31,270 nt of DNA, taken from assembly GCA_003344405.1 (NCBI GenBank), contig NOWV01000378.1, positions 1-31,270 of the forward strand, read 5' to 3'. Within the stretch, counting starts at the first letter, position 1. Each line of letters opens with the position of its first letter. A program made the translations under genes and the position numbers. The notes under the pieces are model-generated. The model was not told where the DNA came from, searched no databases, and saw only the letters and a program-made list of their open reading frames with translations. Of the stretch, positions 1 through 14,000 are shown piece after piece. Source of the stretch: Trichoplax sp. H2 (taxonomy: Eukaryota > Placozoa > Uniplacotomia > Trichoplacea).

Positions 1-381
1 GTTCCGTGATAGGACATATCGTAATCTGACTATTCTGTATTAGTCATTACATGTCTATGTTCGTAAATACTGTTGTCTGCATTAAGGGAGCAGTAGCTAA
101 AATTAATATCTAATTCAGTAAATGATTCTAATGTTAATTGTATTAACTATGACTCATGAACTATTGAGGAATAGTATATAAATGCAGTATATCGTGAAAT
201 AAAGAAGAATTGTCCAACTTAGTGTTTAACGTAAAATACGAGGCGTTTAAGTCTTTGTGTAGTCTGCTAGTAGAGCAAAAGTGTTTGTGATAGTGCAGAT
301 ATCGTTCCTTGATACGTGGTTCAAGGAATTGACTTATTGATCGTATATTGCGTTATCTTGTTGCAAAGCTGTTTTGTGACA
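1..381 (+). mobile_element. LTR-I solo LTR, 3' part (cut by window start)
   Basis: About 90% similar by eye to 8701-9081. TATATAAA at 175-182 and AATAAA at 198-203, then the shared R/U5 block, ending GCTGTTTTGTGACA at 381. It is inserted in an LTR-II element, whose tail continues at once from 382. No coding sequence. Confidence 0.85.
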
Positions 382-459
382 GTAGTTAATCTATGTATAA
401 GATTCAATAAAGCCCTTAATTTTCTAAAATTTGGAATTTCGTGATTGGTATATATCACA
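382..459 (+). mobile_element. LTR-II tail interrupted by LTR-I
   Basis: Matches the last ~78 bases of the LTR-II copy at 22757-23308 (ATTCAATAAAGCCC, then GGTATATATCACA). The rest of this element is left of the window, beyond the nested LTR-I. Confidence 0.8.
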
Positions 460-1951
460 GGCACTTTTAAAGATTATAAACATAGATCTCTAATTACTGT
501 CTTGAAAAGTGCCGGTATCGAAGCCTCACAGTATAAACTATCGTGTAGGATAAATTTCTAAATTTCGTTCAGGGGACATTCTTATTCTTTGAGATTAAGA
601 ATAAGTACTTAGACTAAGAATCATCATCGCTAATATTCTGCTTAAGTAAATTGTACATTGCCATATTGTATAACGGCTAGTTTTCGTATCTGATAGTTGA
701 GAATAATTAATCAGCTGCAGGACGGGTCCCATGCGATCATAATCCAAAACGATAGTTGATAGCATGTTATTAGGTGTACGATCCCAATTATGTACACAGC
801 AAAATGATTATCTAGAATAAGTCACCTAATGCTTATGTCTATAAATACTACTGTACTGACTAGGAATTAAGTATAAATTTGTCTTCTAAATTCATGCACA
901 AACTAAAGATATTATCATTCGCAGCTGCTACTAATGCTTTCTAATGCTGGACAAATCTCATAATAAGTTATATAAATTTAGTTACAGTAAAATGAAATGT
1001 ACTTATATCTCAGTAGACTTGTTAGTTAAAGGGTTAAATGCCATATTTCTTTAAATTTAGTTCACTCATCATTATCTTCGCATTGTCTATGTTTTTATTG
1101 CAAGTGCGTTATTCTTGTGACAAAATTTGTTTGCAAGGAAGGATTTGAAAATTAAATCAACTTAGCTAATTATGACGGTTGTGAAGAAATTTAAAATTAC
1201 TGAAATTGTTGCTACTCAACTTTTAATATTCGACAATAGCTTTAGAATAGCGGTAACTATGGCAATGAAATCATCAGAGTAATTATTGTTATCTTTATAT
1301 TATGGACTACTATGCAAGATAGATACAATAGGTATTGAATATTGATTACAACATGACTGAACCAGCATAGTTTATTTTGATTTGCTTAGAGTAAAGAATG
1401 AACTTTAGCGTGAAAATAAATCAGTCTGTACAGCCTTAAAACAAATTTTTATCTACTGCAGATGTAACTGAACCTGAGCTCTAGTCTGGTAATGCTTAGT
1501 AACTCTTGTGTTGTGCTACTCGGTACCAAAGACTTAATTGTCGTTGGCTAAGATTATAAGTAATAAACTTGCGGTCTATTCTACTTCTACATCACCTATC
1601 TCTTTAGTAATCCTAAATACGATAAAATTTGAGGATCTTGTGTGAAACGAAGTTAAAATATATCTAAAGTACGATAAAAGGCATTTAATGTCACAAAAGT
1701 TTTTATGCAAGCGCAATCTGTTGGGGTATCGAGTGTAAATATAGATCATAATAGCATAGCGCGATTTGGCTCATAACACATGAAATAGAAACAAGGTAAT
1801 AAGCTCCTTTAGAGCTGCTAATGTTAATGGAATCATTAGCTAAAGCCCTCAAAGTGATTGATCAGATTTCTATTATTGTTTTGAAATATAACGCACGTGT
1901 TAAGGCTATTATCTAAAGTTAAATATTTTTAAATAATCAAGAAAAACTTAC
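460..1951. other. AT-rich sequence without recognised gene
   Basis: I see no long ORF, no 7TM or hinge exon and no repeat family member here. It would be the intron following the last LRR exon if the receptor gene continues leftward. Confidence 0.5.
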
Positions 1952-2023
1952 AGTGACCTAATTTTATTCGCTACCATAGCGTTTGAAACATCATTCTCTT
2001 CAATCTTATGCACCAGATTGAAG
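1952..2023 (-). CDS. LRR exon (72 bp, phase 2), last one seen
   Basis: TTAAG acceptor and GTAAGT donor, 72 bp. Reads FNLVHKIEENDVSNAMVA then NKIRSL, with I at 7, I at 21 and L at 24; weaker than its neighbours. No further exon of the gene was recognised between 1951 and 1. Confidence 0.62.
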
Positions 2024-5000
2024 CTTAAGTGCCTGAAAAATGAAGATGATTATGTTACTATGCAATAATGTTAATACTTCACAAATATTTACTGTAGTAA
2101 ACAGTGTTAACTTTATTTTTCATTAATTCATTATTACCATAGAAATAACATACTTACATGGTTGTAAGACAAGTTAAATTTTTTAACTGTAATTTCGCTA
2201 TTGATAATACTTGATTGAAAGATAAATTCCTGGTAATAAGATCATAGGAACAAGTATCTGAGGTAATGAAACACCGTTGCTCTATCTTGATGAATGAAAA
2301 ACTGATACAAAATTCTATAAACAAAACTTAGTAATAATCGAAGGATATTACTGTGATATAACCGATTAAGAAAATCCAAAATTTGTATAAAATTAGAAGT
2401 TTATTAGATCTTATACAAAGATGATGTATGTACAGCTTTATCTAGCCTAATACAACTACTAAACACTTATAGAAAGAATTACTAAAATATTCTAAGTTGT
2501 AGCTCATATACTTTCGTAGCATTTGCGGCTACAATCAGGCTAGCAATATCTTCCTTATTTTACTCGTATTCAGATTACTATTAGTAAAAATTTTACTGCC
2601 AGCCATTATTAATCTAACATGGAAACTATTACAGTATTTTCGTAGATATTATTTTTACCAGTCAGAGTACGATGAGCTGTTATTCTACATTAAAGATAGG
2701 TATTATAAATGGGTGCGATACCCATCATAGCTTGGTATCAACAGTAAAGACATTTGGTATCGTGAGATAGCTGTGCCGAGATATGTGATTGAACTTATCT
2801 GTAGCTAATCATCAGATTGGTAATCATTGGATTGGTACTCTATGTATAGTGGCAATCTTACGGCTGCCAGACCAGCTATAAGATTGTAACGTATAGCGTG
2901 TAGTTCTAAATTCTAATTATGTAGGTTTATGCGTATTTGTTTACAAAGTAAAGGATTTCATTGTTAAAGAAGAATCGTTAACACTTATCGTTCAATGTAT
3001 TGACTGACTGGAGTACCTGACAGAGCAAGTCCTCTGAAGTTACACTACAGAATTACATCATAATAAATTAATCATATCCTAATATATGTTTTACGGTTCT
3101 ATTTTTAACTCCATCCTTAATAGTAACTCGAAACCCAACTGCATATAGTCATATGTATTCTGGCAAAGAATCTTTCATTAAACTCTATTGTCATAAGCTA
3201 TTAAATATGTATTAAGATATCTATGGAAAGTTACCCTACCGCACATCATACTAAACAAGGTCAATGGTCTATAATCTCCATAATAAGTTACGTTACAATA
3301 GCAAATCTTAATTTTTAGTTTCTTACAGCGTTCGTACTGAGCATAGTTGGTTAATGCTTGCAACAGAGGAAACACCATTCGAAGAAAGATCTCTATTTTA
3401 GGAATTTTGGATATAAATATTGCAAATAGTGAAGATATTTCGGACATTAGCTGCTGTACAATTAAAGCAAGATATTTCATGTATGTTTCATTAGTGTTGG
3501 ACCGTGAATTAAATATCTATTTACATAGTAACGAGGTTGGCATCAACGAAACCAGAAGACCAACGTACGACCTTAATTTTGTTTCGATATAAATCTCTAA
3601 TAGTAATAATAAAAACTTAATCAAATTTCTGAAAGAAAATGCAACCTATTATGGATTCCTAAGGCAAATAGTGGTTTATTTTATTACATAACTAGCTACT
3701 TACATTATTTCTAATTTTGGCAGATTATTTAAGCTAAGCTTATCCATACTATGTAAAAATGTACCACGTAGATTCCTTCCTCAAAAAATTTAGAAAATAA
3801 ACATTATTCAATTTTCATTTACAATTAATAGTATGAATTCTAATGATAATTTCATACGAAAACTGAAAATTAATTAAATTGTAAAAACCTTTAATAATTT
3901 ACAGAATGTCTACCAAGGATATATCTAAACTACCTATGTTGCGTTATAATTCTTTCGATTACAAATTAAGCAAATAATTCGACACAATTTAGCTAATGGT
4001 AATTGATTCCATATTAAAGAAATAAAGCAAAATGAAATTGTATCTATCTAATGAAAAGAATGAAGCTTTGCTAAGATAAAATAAAATAACTTAGAACATT
4101 AACTATTATTTCATAATGAGGCAATATTTGTTGCGGTTAATTAGTAGATTTACTTTCTAACAGATATTGATCTCTTACAGGGATCGTAACTGAGAATAGC
4201 CGTTAGAACCATTTAACGCAATTGAACGAATAGGATTCCCAGCAAAATTTCTATTAACCGACAATAGATAATTAATGAAAGATTTTTCAGCTTGCAAACA
4301 ATAATTTTATTATCTATTTCCATACTTTAATCATATCGAGTAACTATAATATATGATTGGATAATATTAATACTTTGACATTTAAATATTTTTCGCATTA
4401 TAAGGACTTTACGATACAATCATAGCTACATAAAATGTAGTATTAATAAAGTTACTCTAGTTACTAACAATTGATGAACATTTCTTAAGCCCCGGAATTG
4501 ATTGCCATTAATAATAACCAATTGGTTTTGTTCGGTACTCCTAAAGATAAAGAGCTGCTTTCAAGAGGCGTAATAATAACCTAGCTTACATTCCTCTTAT
4601 ATGGAATTTCGTCTTTTTAAAGGACTTACAAATGAACTAATTTCTCCAGATTTTGAAATGTTCCGAATTCAATGTAAGATATATGATTGTTGGCCAAGTA
4701 TCTAGTATTAGTGTGGAATGAAGTATTAAATAAAGTGTAAAGTAAATTTAACGTTATATAACAAAGAAAGAAAATATTTCACATTTCTTACTTTTATAAT
4801 TTTCTTAATATAATATAATATAATATAATATAATATAATATAACATAACTGTGACTTTCTTTCGTTATGCTTAAACTATTTTAACTACCTCAGCAATTAC
4901 ATAGCTTCATAATAATTAATTACGGTTATTTTAGCGTAGCATCTACCTATTACAACAAAATTTGTTCTACCAACTATAATTAGCGTGTAAATCACACTAG

Positions 5001-8000
5001 TAATTTTATAACAACAGGTATTATTACTAATTCTCTGCCGATTGAGGTACTACATAATCAACAAGTTCTAACGGACCAGGAAAGCTTCTTACAATAGCAA
5101 ATCTTAGAAATGAAGGACTAAGAACAATAATAAGAGAAAAGTGTAGCTGCTTAATTACGCTAGCTAAATTGTTTATAGCATAACGATTACGACCAACATC
5201 AATTAACTTTTACAGAACTTAGTCTGAAAATAAAATTCTATGATTAATATTATATTCTACGAAGCTGAAATCAGCATATTTGAATTATCAAAAACATCAC
5301 TGTTATATACCTATTATTGTCAACAGCCCTAAATTTTTGTATTATCTTTTACGTATATTTGATTTAATTCTACTTAATATTTTAACAACAATAGCCTATC
5401 TAACAGCTTCAATACACCCGTATTTTAAATAATTTGTCTACTGAATTTTATTTAAAGGAGCATAGTTTATTCACACTATCAAATTTATACTCTAACTCAT
5501 TAAGCATTTTAAAGCCTAGATATTTTCCGCTAACATGCGGATCAGAGACTAAACTTATATATCGCATATTAAACTATCTTGTTGTAAAGCTGTTCTGTAA
5601 CAAAGACTTACAAATATTTTAGACTATTTAATCCATAGAATAGTTTTTTATCAATTTTAGTGAGGCGATTTCCTGATAAATCTCTGAAAATATTGAAATA
5701 AGAGCTTTCTAATGTTTTTATGCAGAAGTTACGAATTAGGCAGTAGAAAGACTGCCACAAGTAAAGTCATGAAACCATCAACAGATTTTAAATAGAACGG
5801 AAAATATTATATTTCCTTATTAATTCCGAACAATAAGACGGTATTTTGGACAATAAGAAAATTTAGCCTTACAGTATTTCTAGTTTGGTAAGATTTTGAA
5901 ACGTATACATGCTTCCATCTGTAGGATTGCTAAGGAAATTTAAATCTAAATATCTATAAAAGAAATTAAGTAAGATTTATTTTTGAATCTAAAGTATATT
6001 ATATTTCTGAAATAAAAGGCCAAAATTAAAAAAGAACTAACAAAATTGATGTTAACATACAATTGTTTTAAATTAGATACAGCCGAAAAGGGTTGTCCCA
6101 AGCTTTTAATTTTATTCAAACTGAGTTTCCTGCGGAAAATTTAAATTAGAAAATATCAATACGAGAAAACACGAAATTATATTATCCCACACCGAAATGA
6201 AATGAAAAATAGCATTGACAGTTATTGTTAGTGCTTAATGTGTCTAGTTCCTGTCCATAAAGAAGATAAAGGCTTTTATATTTAAAAATTGCCGTCGCTT
6301 TACGTCAATACAAGTACTACAGTAGCTATTTTCATTCTAATAACTTAAGTCTTGATTTTATGAGTCTATTTACAAACATATTATCTACCAGCGTGGCGTA
6401 CTTTTATGTTAACTCAAATCTATTAAATAAAATATATTAGGTTAAATGTTCACTTAGCTATATTAGATTGGCATAAGCTATATCTTAACATTGTTTCGAA
6501 CACACACAAACGATTTATGATCTCGTATAAAAAAGCCTTTCAGAAATATAATTTAGTTTGGTTAAATGAAAATTGGCAGCTGTTGTAATAACACTTACAG
6601 TGTTAATAGATTTGATAGATTAGAAAATGCATTGTCTTCAATTTGACCGATTCTGTTGTTTTCTAAGTCACTATGTAAGATAATATATTATATATAATAT
6701 TACATATAAATAATACACTTGAATTAATTCTATGGTATAATCTGAATATTACCATAATTGCTTATGAAGCACCTCTAAAATAGTCTTATGAAATATTTGT
6801 TAATTCTACTTACATTTTCTCTAAATTAGAGAGGTTAAAGAAAGTTATTTCCCGCAATATTTTAATCTTGTTGTTCGCCAAAGATCTAGACGCATTAAAT
6901 TTATCAGCTACGATCGAAATTAATATTGACAGACAAATATTTGTGAAAGAAAAGCAAGTAGTATTACTATTCATACATACATTATTCTAGCATTCGTTAA
7001 ATTATTAAGTTCAATGGGCATAATTTTCTCGATATTATTATTTTCTAAGTCTCTGTAATTAAAGGCATTAAAAGGCTACTTTATCTATTGGGCTTTTGTA
7101 AGCTCCAGTGTGATATAACAGATCATAAAATCTCAAAACCCGTACAAAATTAGAACTTTATAACATTTTAATACGAAGATAACCTGTGCAGTTCTACTCT
7201 AACCGAATGTAGCTACTAGAAAGACTTCTGGATAGAACTGCTGAATAATCTGAAGTTTGCCTGCTTATATAAATTTTATAATATATGTAGCTAAAATCAG
7301 CATAGCAACATTCTAGCTTATTTTACTATTATTCAGATTGTTATTAGTATCAATATTTCACAGCGGGCGATCTATAATCCAATACGGTAGCACCAGCAGT
7401 ATTTACGGTATGTAAGCATAATGTTTCTACCAGGCACAACACGATAAACTAACCATATGCTAATCATGGGTTACATATCTGTTTTACCGTAAGCATTAAT
7501 AGTGACCTGATGCCCAGCTCTACTCGGTCATCTGTATTCTAACTTGTGACGTTCAATTACAGTACATAGCTATGAGCTACTAAATGAGTAAGGATTATAA
7601 TAAATATAGAAAGCTATGCTACGATATATCATAATAAATATGAATTATAATTCGTAATTTAATACTAAGTTACGTTATATGCGGGTAAACTTCTAATTCT
7701 GAAGAAAATAAAATTTATAATTAATCTAGTATCTTCACTTGTAAGCCGCTACTATAATTATAATCCTGTATATTAATTAGCATATGCTTACATTTCAGTT
7801 AGAGAACTGGCACTCTTTAAAAATTCATTTCCGATAACTGTCAACTGATTGTAAGGCAATTTCCTAGATTGTAATACAAAAATACGACTGTATCATTGCA
7901 GCCAAGAAAAGTAGATCGTACTAATTATTTCCTTTAGCCGTTATTTTTAAGCATAATTAAGTTCAATTACAGAATTCATCAAGTAATCACTAAAGTTTGA

Positions 8001-11000
8001 CTTATTTATGATTATTTAAACGTTTATATTTTATTTACAAGATCTGTAATTTATGAAGAGGCCTTAGGGCACCATAACTGTAATTAAAGATCCGATTAGA
8101 TCCAAGAATTCTTGAACAAAAATAAAAAGAATTAATTGTTCTTCTCGTACCAATTGCGTTCGTAATTAATTTAAATTAAGTAATAATAAGGAATATTCAT
8201 TGCCTTATTTGAAGCAGTCTTACAGGTAATTTAAAGAGGAGAGTTCCATTATAGTTTCCGTTGAGATTGATATTAAGAAATTACTCTCTAAATTTCTAGA
8301 TCAAGAATAAAGTTAAATTATTCAAAAAAACTTCTTACATATAACTATTGCAATGTTAATTAAGCAATATTTCGTAAAATTATATTATCTAATTGGTATG
8401 AAGCAGAAATTTCGTAATTGATTTACTATGTTAGAATCATCGTTATGATTCGTGTGACAGTGATATATACTGTATTAGAGTAGAAATATCTATGTTAGGA
8501 TAATTCTGTTAGCCTATTCTTATTTAGTTAACTTCTAATTTGGATATACTGTATTTTAATGTAGCTCTGACTTTTTATGACAGTAACACATATACACATA
8601 CTGAAATTAATAGTTATAATAGGGAATGCAATTATCTACTTACAGTTCGAAACATTATGATCGTAACTTACTTAAGATAGATTGTAAATTATCATGGAAA
8701 TGTTCCGTAATAGGACATATCGTAATCTGACTATTCTGTATTAGGCATCAGATGTCTATGTTTGTAAATACTGTTGTCTGTATTAAGGGAGCAGTAGTTA
8801 TAATTAATATCTAATTCAGTGAATGATTCCGAAGTTAATCGTACTAACTATGACTCTTGAACTATTGAGGAATAGTATAAAACTGCAGTATATCGTGTAA
8901 TGAAGTGGATTTTTAAACTTAATGTTTAACGTAAAATACGAGGCTTTTAAGTCTTTGTGTAGTCTGCTAGTAGAGTAAAAGTGTTTGTGATAGTGTAGAT
9001 ATCGTTCCTTGATACGTGGCTCAAGGAATTGGCTTATTGATAGTATATTACGTTATCTTGTTGCAAAGCTGTTTTGTGACAATTCGTAACGTCTATAAGC
9101 TTGTATGATAACTAAAATGCAGACACATGTTTATTTTGAGATTAGGGCTTGGATAGCACTGTAAACATAATACGCTTTATCCTGTTCTTTTCGTAATAAA
9201 CTAGTGTAAACTCCCGTCACTTCGCAGACGGTTTACGATAATGTGCTCATTTAATAGATANNNNNNNNNNNNNNNNNNNNAACTTCGTGACAAGTATAAC
9301 GTAAAACAAATCTCTAAATTACTATAGTCTCCGGGATTCAGTATCCCTACTTACAAGAATTTAGACGCCTTTGATTCTACGTTAAAACAACTATACAATT
9401 GAGAACTGCTTTATTCAACTATCTGACGGGTTTATATACCCTTCTACAGCAGCTAACATTCACAAGTCATCTTATAATAACACTTGGGTGAGAACATCTA
9501 CTAACTAGTTTTTCACAGTCGGACTACAATATGTCCATTCACAGAATCATTTCAGCACATATTACAGCACAGCAATAAATTTACTGTAACACATTTATAA
9601 TTAGAGTAATTCCTATTGTAAGTAACTAGTTGTAATATAATATCACTATACTATATTAACCAAATTTAGATAGCTATTTCTTCACGGTAGTTCGTACTGT
9701 GACAATTACGTTATCTTGTTGCAAAGCTGTTTTGTGACAATTCGTAACGTCTATAAGCTTGTATGATAACTATAATGCAGACACATGTTTATTTTGAGAT
9801 TAGGGCTTGGATAGCACTGTAAACATAATACGCTTTATCCTGTTCTTTTCGTAATAAACTAGTGTAAACTCCCGTCACTTCGCTGACGGTTTACGATAAT
9901 GTGCTCATTTAATAGATAGTATTACCATTTGTCGTAGACCTATCAGAGGTTCAGTAACTTTATACCGTACATATTGCGGTACTAATATTTATAATAATTA
10001 AGTTCAGTATTCAAGCTCTGGTGAACTTTTTTAATCTTGCTACAAGAAAATCTTACAAAAAAGAAGATCATAAGTCTAATATGCAGTATTGGATAAAGAT
10101 TTATTGCTAACTTAATAAGTAGAGCTGAAACATATAACTAAATGCGCTATTATAACATAATTTTAGAACGGAGAAACCGCTAGCCATGCCATAACTTCAA
10201 GCTGGTAAGATATGTGAGTTTAATTTACGACGACTATTACTTATCTTAGATGTAAATAAATCTGCATTTGGAATACTCTGTACTAAGAGGATTATCAGTA
10301 TTTTTATCGGACTTAAACCCATGGAGTATACATATGTCATTAGTGTGTTATTCTAACGAGGAGTGAATTTGATTAAATTCTATAATGAATATTGAAGAAT
10401 ATATCAAATGCCAGAGCATAATCTTAACAACATGATACTGATCTAGGTAAGAAGCATAAACTTTCGACTTTTGATCTAGTATATCCAAAGTAATCCGACA
10501 TTTACGAGTGATAATAGGAGCTCAGTATTCAACCTGCTCTATAATCTAATTTATGTCGCTCATATATCTTATTTAAAGTAAAATTAGATTATACGACAGT
10601 CACTAATGATATTTTAATGAAAAAGCAGGTCCAGTTTGGATGTAAGATCAGATTTATACTCATTTATGACGATTATAGTGTCACAAACCAGCTTCGTGAC
10701 AAGGACAACGTAAAAAAATCTCTAAATTACTATAGTCTCCGGAATTCAGTATCCCTTAACCACCTCACAACAATTTAGACGCCTTTGATTCTACGTTAAA
10801 CTCAACTAGACAAATTGTGAACTACTTTATTCAACTATCTGACGAGCTTATATACCCTTCTACAGCAGCTAACATTCACGAGTTATCTTATAAAATTACT
10901 TAGGTGAGAACATCTACTAACTAATTTTTCACAGTCGGACAACAATATGTCCATTCACAGAATCATTTCAGTGCACATTACAGCACAGAATTAAATTTAC

Positions 11001-14000
11001 TGTAACACATTTATAATTAGAGTAATTCCTATTGTAAGTAACTAGTTGTAATATAATATCACTATATTATATTAACCAAATTTAGATAGCTATTTCTTCA
11101 CGGTAGTTCGTACCGTGACATATAGTAAAAAAATATGGTCCTTAGCCAAATGTGGCGAAATACTATAATTGTTTCATTCTCTAATTTAAAATTTTTGATA
11201 TAACATTCTAATTATATACAAAATTCTTTGAATGTAATTTTATGTTGTCTAACTTCTTCTAAAGTAATGATTTAAATCATAATTTGATGCATGATAAGCT
11301 AAACTTGGACAACTTACAATATCTTCAACTTTTGTAAAGGATGGAAAGCGTCGGCATCAATGTTTGCAATTCGGTTGCCAGTGATATTTCTGAGTGGAAG
11401 GAGGATAGTAAGTGTTAGCATGGTATTTAATTTAATGTCATCTGCTTACATTATTTTCACTTACAGTAATTCGAGCATCGATAAACCAAGAAATGTTTGA
11501 GAAGAAAATCTGTAGATCTGATTATTATTTGCAACTCTATAGTCAATTAATTAACAGAATTATGATAATATCGATCGTAATAGTAAGATTGTAATAACAC
11601 AAAAATTGATATATATCATTGTAGTACAGAGCTAAATTATTATCAGAAAAAAATGATAAGATTGAACAGTAATATCTGAAATTCAACGTTTGACCGTACG
11701 ATTTTACTAGTACCTAATGTTAGATGATATTACAAGTTCGTCTGGTAGCATTTTTAGGGGCCATGAGTAAATCATGGCTTTTAGATATTAACAAATTGTG
11801 CTACATAAGATATCATTATTATGAAGAGTGCATTTTAACGCATTTATTACAAGCAAGACTCAAAATAAATCGTACAATATTAAATTTAGCTTAATATCTT
11901 GACTTAATTGGTACGATATGGTTGTATTGCTGAGAGCAATCGTTTAACAAATTGTTTATAAATAGTAGATTTTGCTTTAATAAATTAGATAGTAGTAGAC
12001 TGAAAATAGATCGTCCTTGGTATTGTTAGATGAACCAATTTGTATAATGAAGTGAAATTTTGTAAAGAAATACTAGTTCTTATCTTATTTTGAAGATACA
12101 TTTGTCGAAATCGTTAAATTTTATCAAAATCATTCAATTGTTGAGCGAAAATTAAGTGAATGCTATTATACTCCTCAAAATAAAAATATAGAGGAAGCCG
12201 ATTATGCAGTTTATCAACGTTTCTAGTTATATTACTTACAGTTTACGCAACCAGCCACAATTTATGAACGCTCTCTCACTCAAACTTGATAATCTATTAC
12301 CTGATATATCCCTTTTATACAGTCGATAATTTGTCGATATAAATTAAGATCGATTTAGTCTATGATTCCGTGTGACTACAGTATTATTACGAGCTTTATT
12401 CAATCGATTAAATAAATTTTAGGAACAATATAAAATTTATCATTGGTTACATGCAATCAACTCTAGTGACTTACATATACAATAGCGAGGTAATTCGTCG
12501 ATCAAATAATAGCTTAACGTCAGGTTTGTCGTGACCAAAATCGTTGTATGTTATTCGCCTATGCATTTCGGGTAAAATCAAATTTGAAACTAAAATATGA
12601 TTTCATTTTCAGCTCGAAAGGATTACTCAAACTTACATAGAACGTAGAGAATACGCGAATAATTTAATATGTTTACTTACAAGTTTAATATAGCAGGAAG
12701 ATTGCTGATACCCTTTGCTATATTTGTTGTTGCTAATTTGCTACGAGTAATTTCTCTGTAGCAGAATAATAAATGTGAATTTTGTTATTCCTTACACGTA
12801 AGTGATACAGCAATATTATCACAGGCACCTAGTTAGTCTGAATATTAGTGAATTAACTCCCTAAGCAATAATTATAATGATTTAGTTAATCAATTTCAAT
12901 GATAATTATTTTGAACTGTCACGGTAGTAAAGTAGCGTGAAAGCGAATCAAGGGTTAATTTTTAGAAATATTAGTTCATATTTGACTAAATAGGAAATCT
13001 ACAGTAAAGATTGTAGTAAATTGAGCTCTACTTATATTTATAACAAAAATTTAATTATATTTAGCTACATATAATATTGTTTATATAGTAGTTGCTCCGG
13101 GCTAGGAAATCTTGTAGAGACTAGAAATTGGATGGCCGAATAAAAAGTGCTAGTGGTTTGAAAGAAACCTGAGTAGTTGTGTGACTGTGTGGAAAGAGTT
13201 AGTTTTCCCTTAGAAGAAGGTTTCCAAGTCTGTGGAAGCCTTACACAATTACCATAGCACTTGACAGAACCAAATCACAAATGGGGACTTGTGACAATGA
13301 TACATTTTGGATGCGTTGCCATCCATTATTAGAAAACTTACTAAAATTATGACTCAGTATATGGGTGCAGTTATCATAATATTAAAATGTATTTAACACC
13401 ACGCAAATAATGTATAAAACGCTTTTTGGTGATTGCCCTGAGTTCTTCGTGTTACACTGACTACAACAGTTAGCTAAGAATCACCAAAGAAAACGTAGTT
13501 CCTTTAAAGCAGATTGCCTGTTGACTTTACTCTAGATTGATTCTAGTTTTTATTACCGGCGTATAGAAGAAATTACGTCATCCTAATAGAAGATAATGAA
13601 AGTTGAATTTGCGTAATCCGTTTGAAGTTTACGTAGATTTAAAGCGAGTACTAGCTGCAAGCTAATATAAGTAAAATTAATATGCAGTATAAATTCTGTC
13701 AGTATAGCTACCTCACGGCTCTGCTCTCTATTTTTCTCTTAATACTATGACACCACACTTGTAATAAACATATATGTAGCAAAAATTAGTACTATACAAC
13801 ACTAAATGATGCCTTTCAGGCTGGTTTGATGTCCTGCATGATTAATGTAAAATGACTACAATTTAAAACCCAATAGAATTCCCTTAAATGATTTTTTTCC
13901 TGATAACTTAATAACATCTAAAAGGGATTTTTAAGTGATTCGAAAAATGCTAATTCACTAAACCTTAAGAAATAAACGTCAGTTCATACCATCTCGGACT

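Noticed and set aside
3903-3974. Possible further LRR exon on the minus strand (ends SLDISLVDIL before a GTAAAT donor)
   Set aside because: Two in-frame stops and no acceptor at the right distance; at best a dead exon. The chain 4179-4250 to 3704-3775 splices well without it.
5093-5163. Candidate exon before a GTAAGA donor on the minus strand
   Set aside because: The phase-2 frame has a stop and the size is 71 bp; the open alternative frame has no LRR pattern.
5434-5622. Plus-strand 62-codon ORF whose translation looks LRR-like (LFTLSNLYSNSLSILKPRYF)
   Set aside because: It lies on the strand opposite to the receptor gene, starts at a non-ATG codon, overlaps the minus-strand LRR exon at 5612-5683 and has no matching splice frame. 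Leu/Asn-rich frames arise easily in AT-rich DNA.
6299-6337. Signal-peptide-like start (MKIATVVLVLT) before a GTAAAG on the minus strand
   Set aside because: It would split the continuous LRR chain in two, and neither half would then have a nearby 7TM exon. Too short to trust without transcript data.
9047-11120. Tandem duplication of an LTR-containing unit
   Set aside because: Exact target duplications and the N gap explain the layout better as two haplotypes plus two separate LTR-III insertions.
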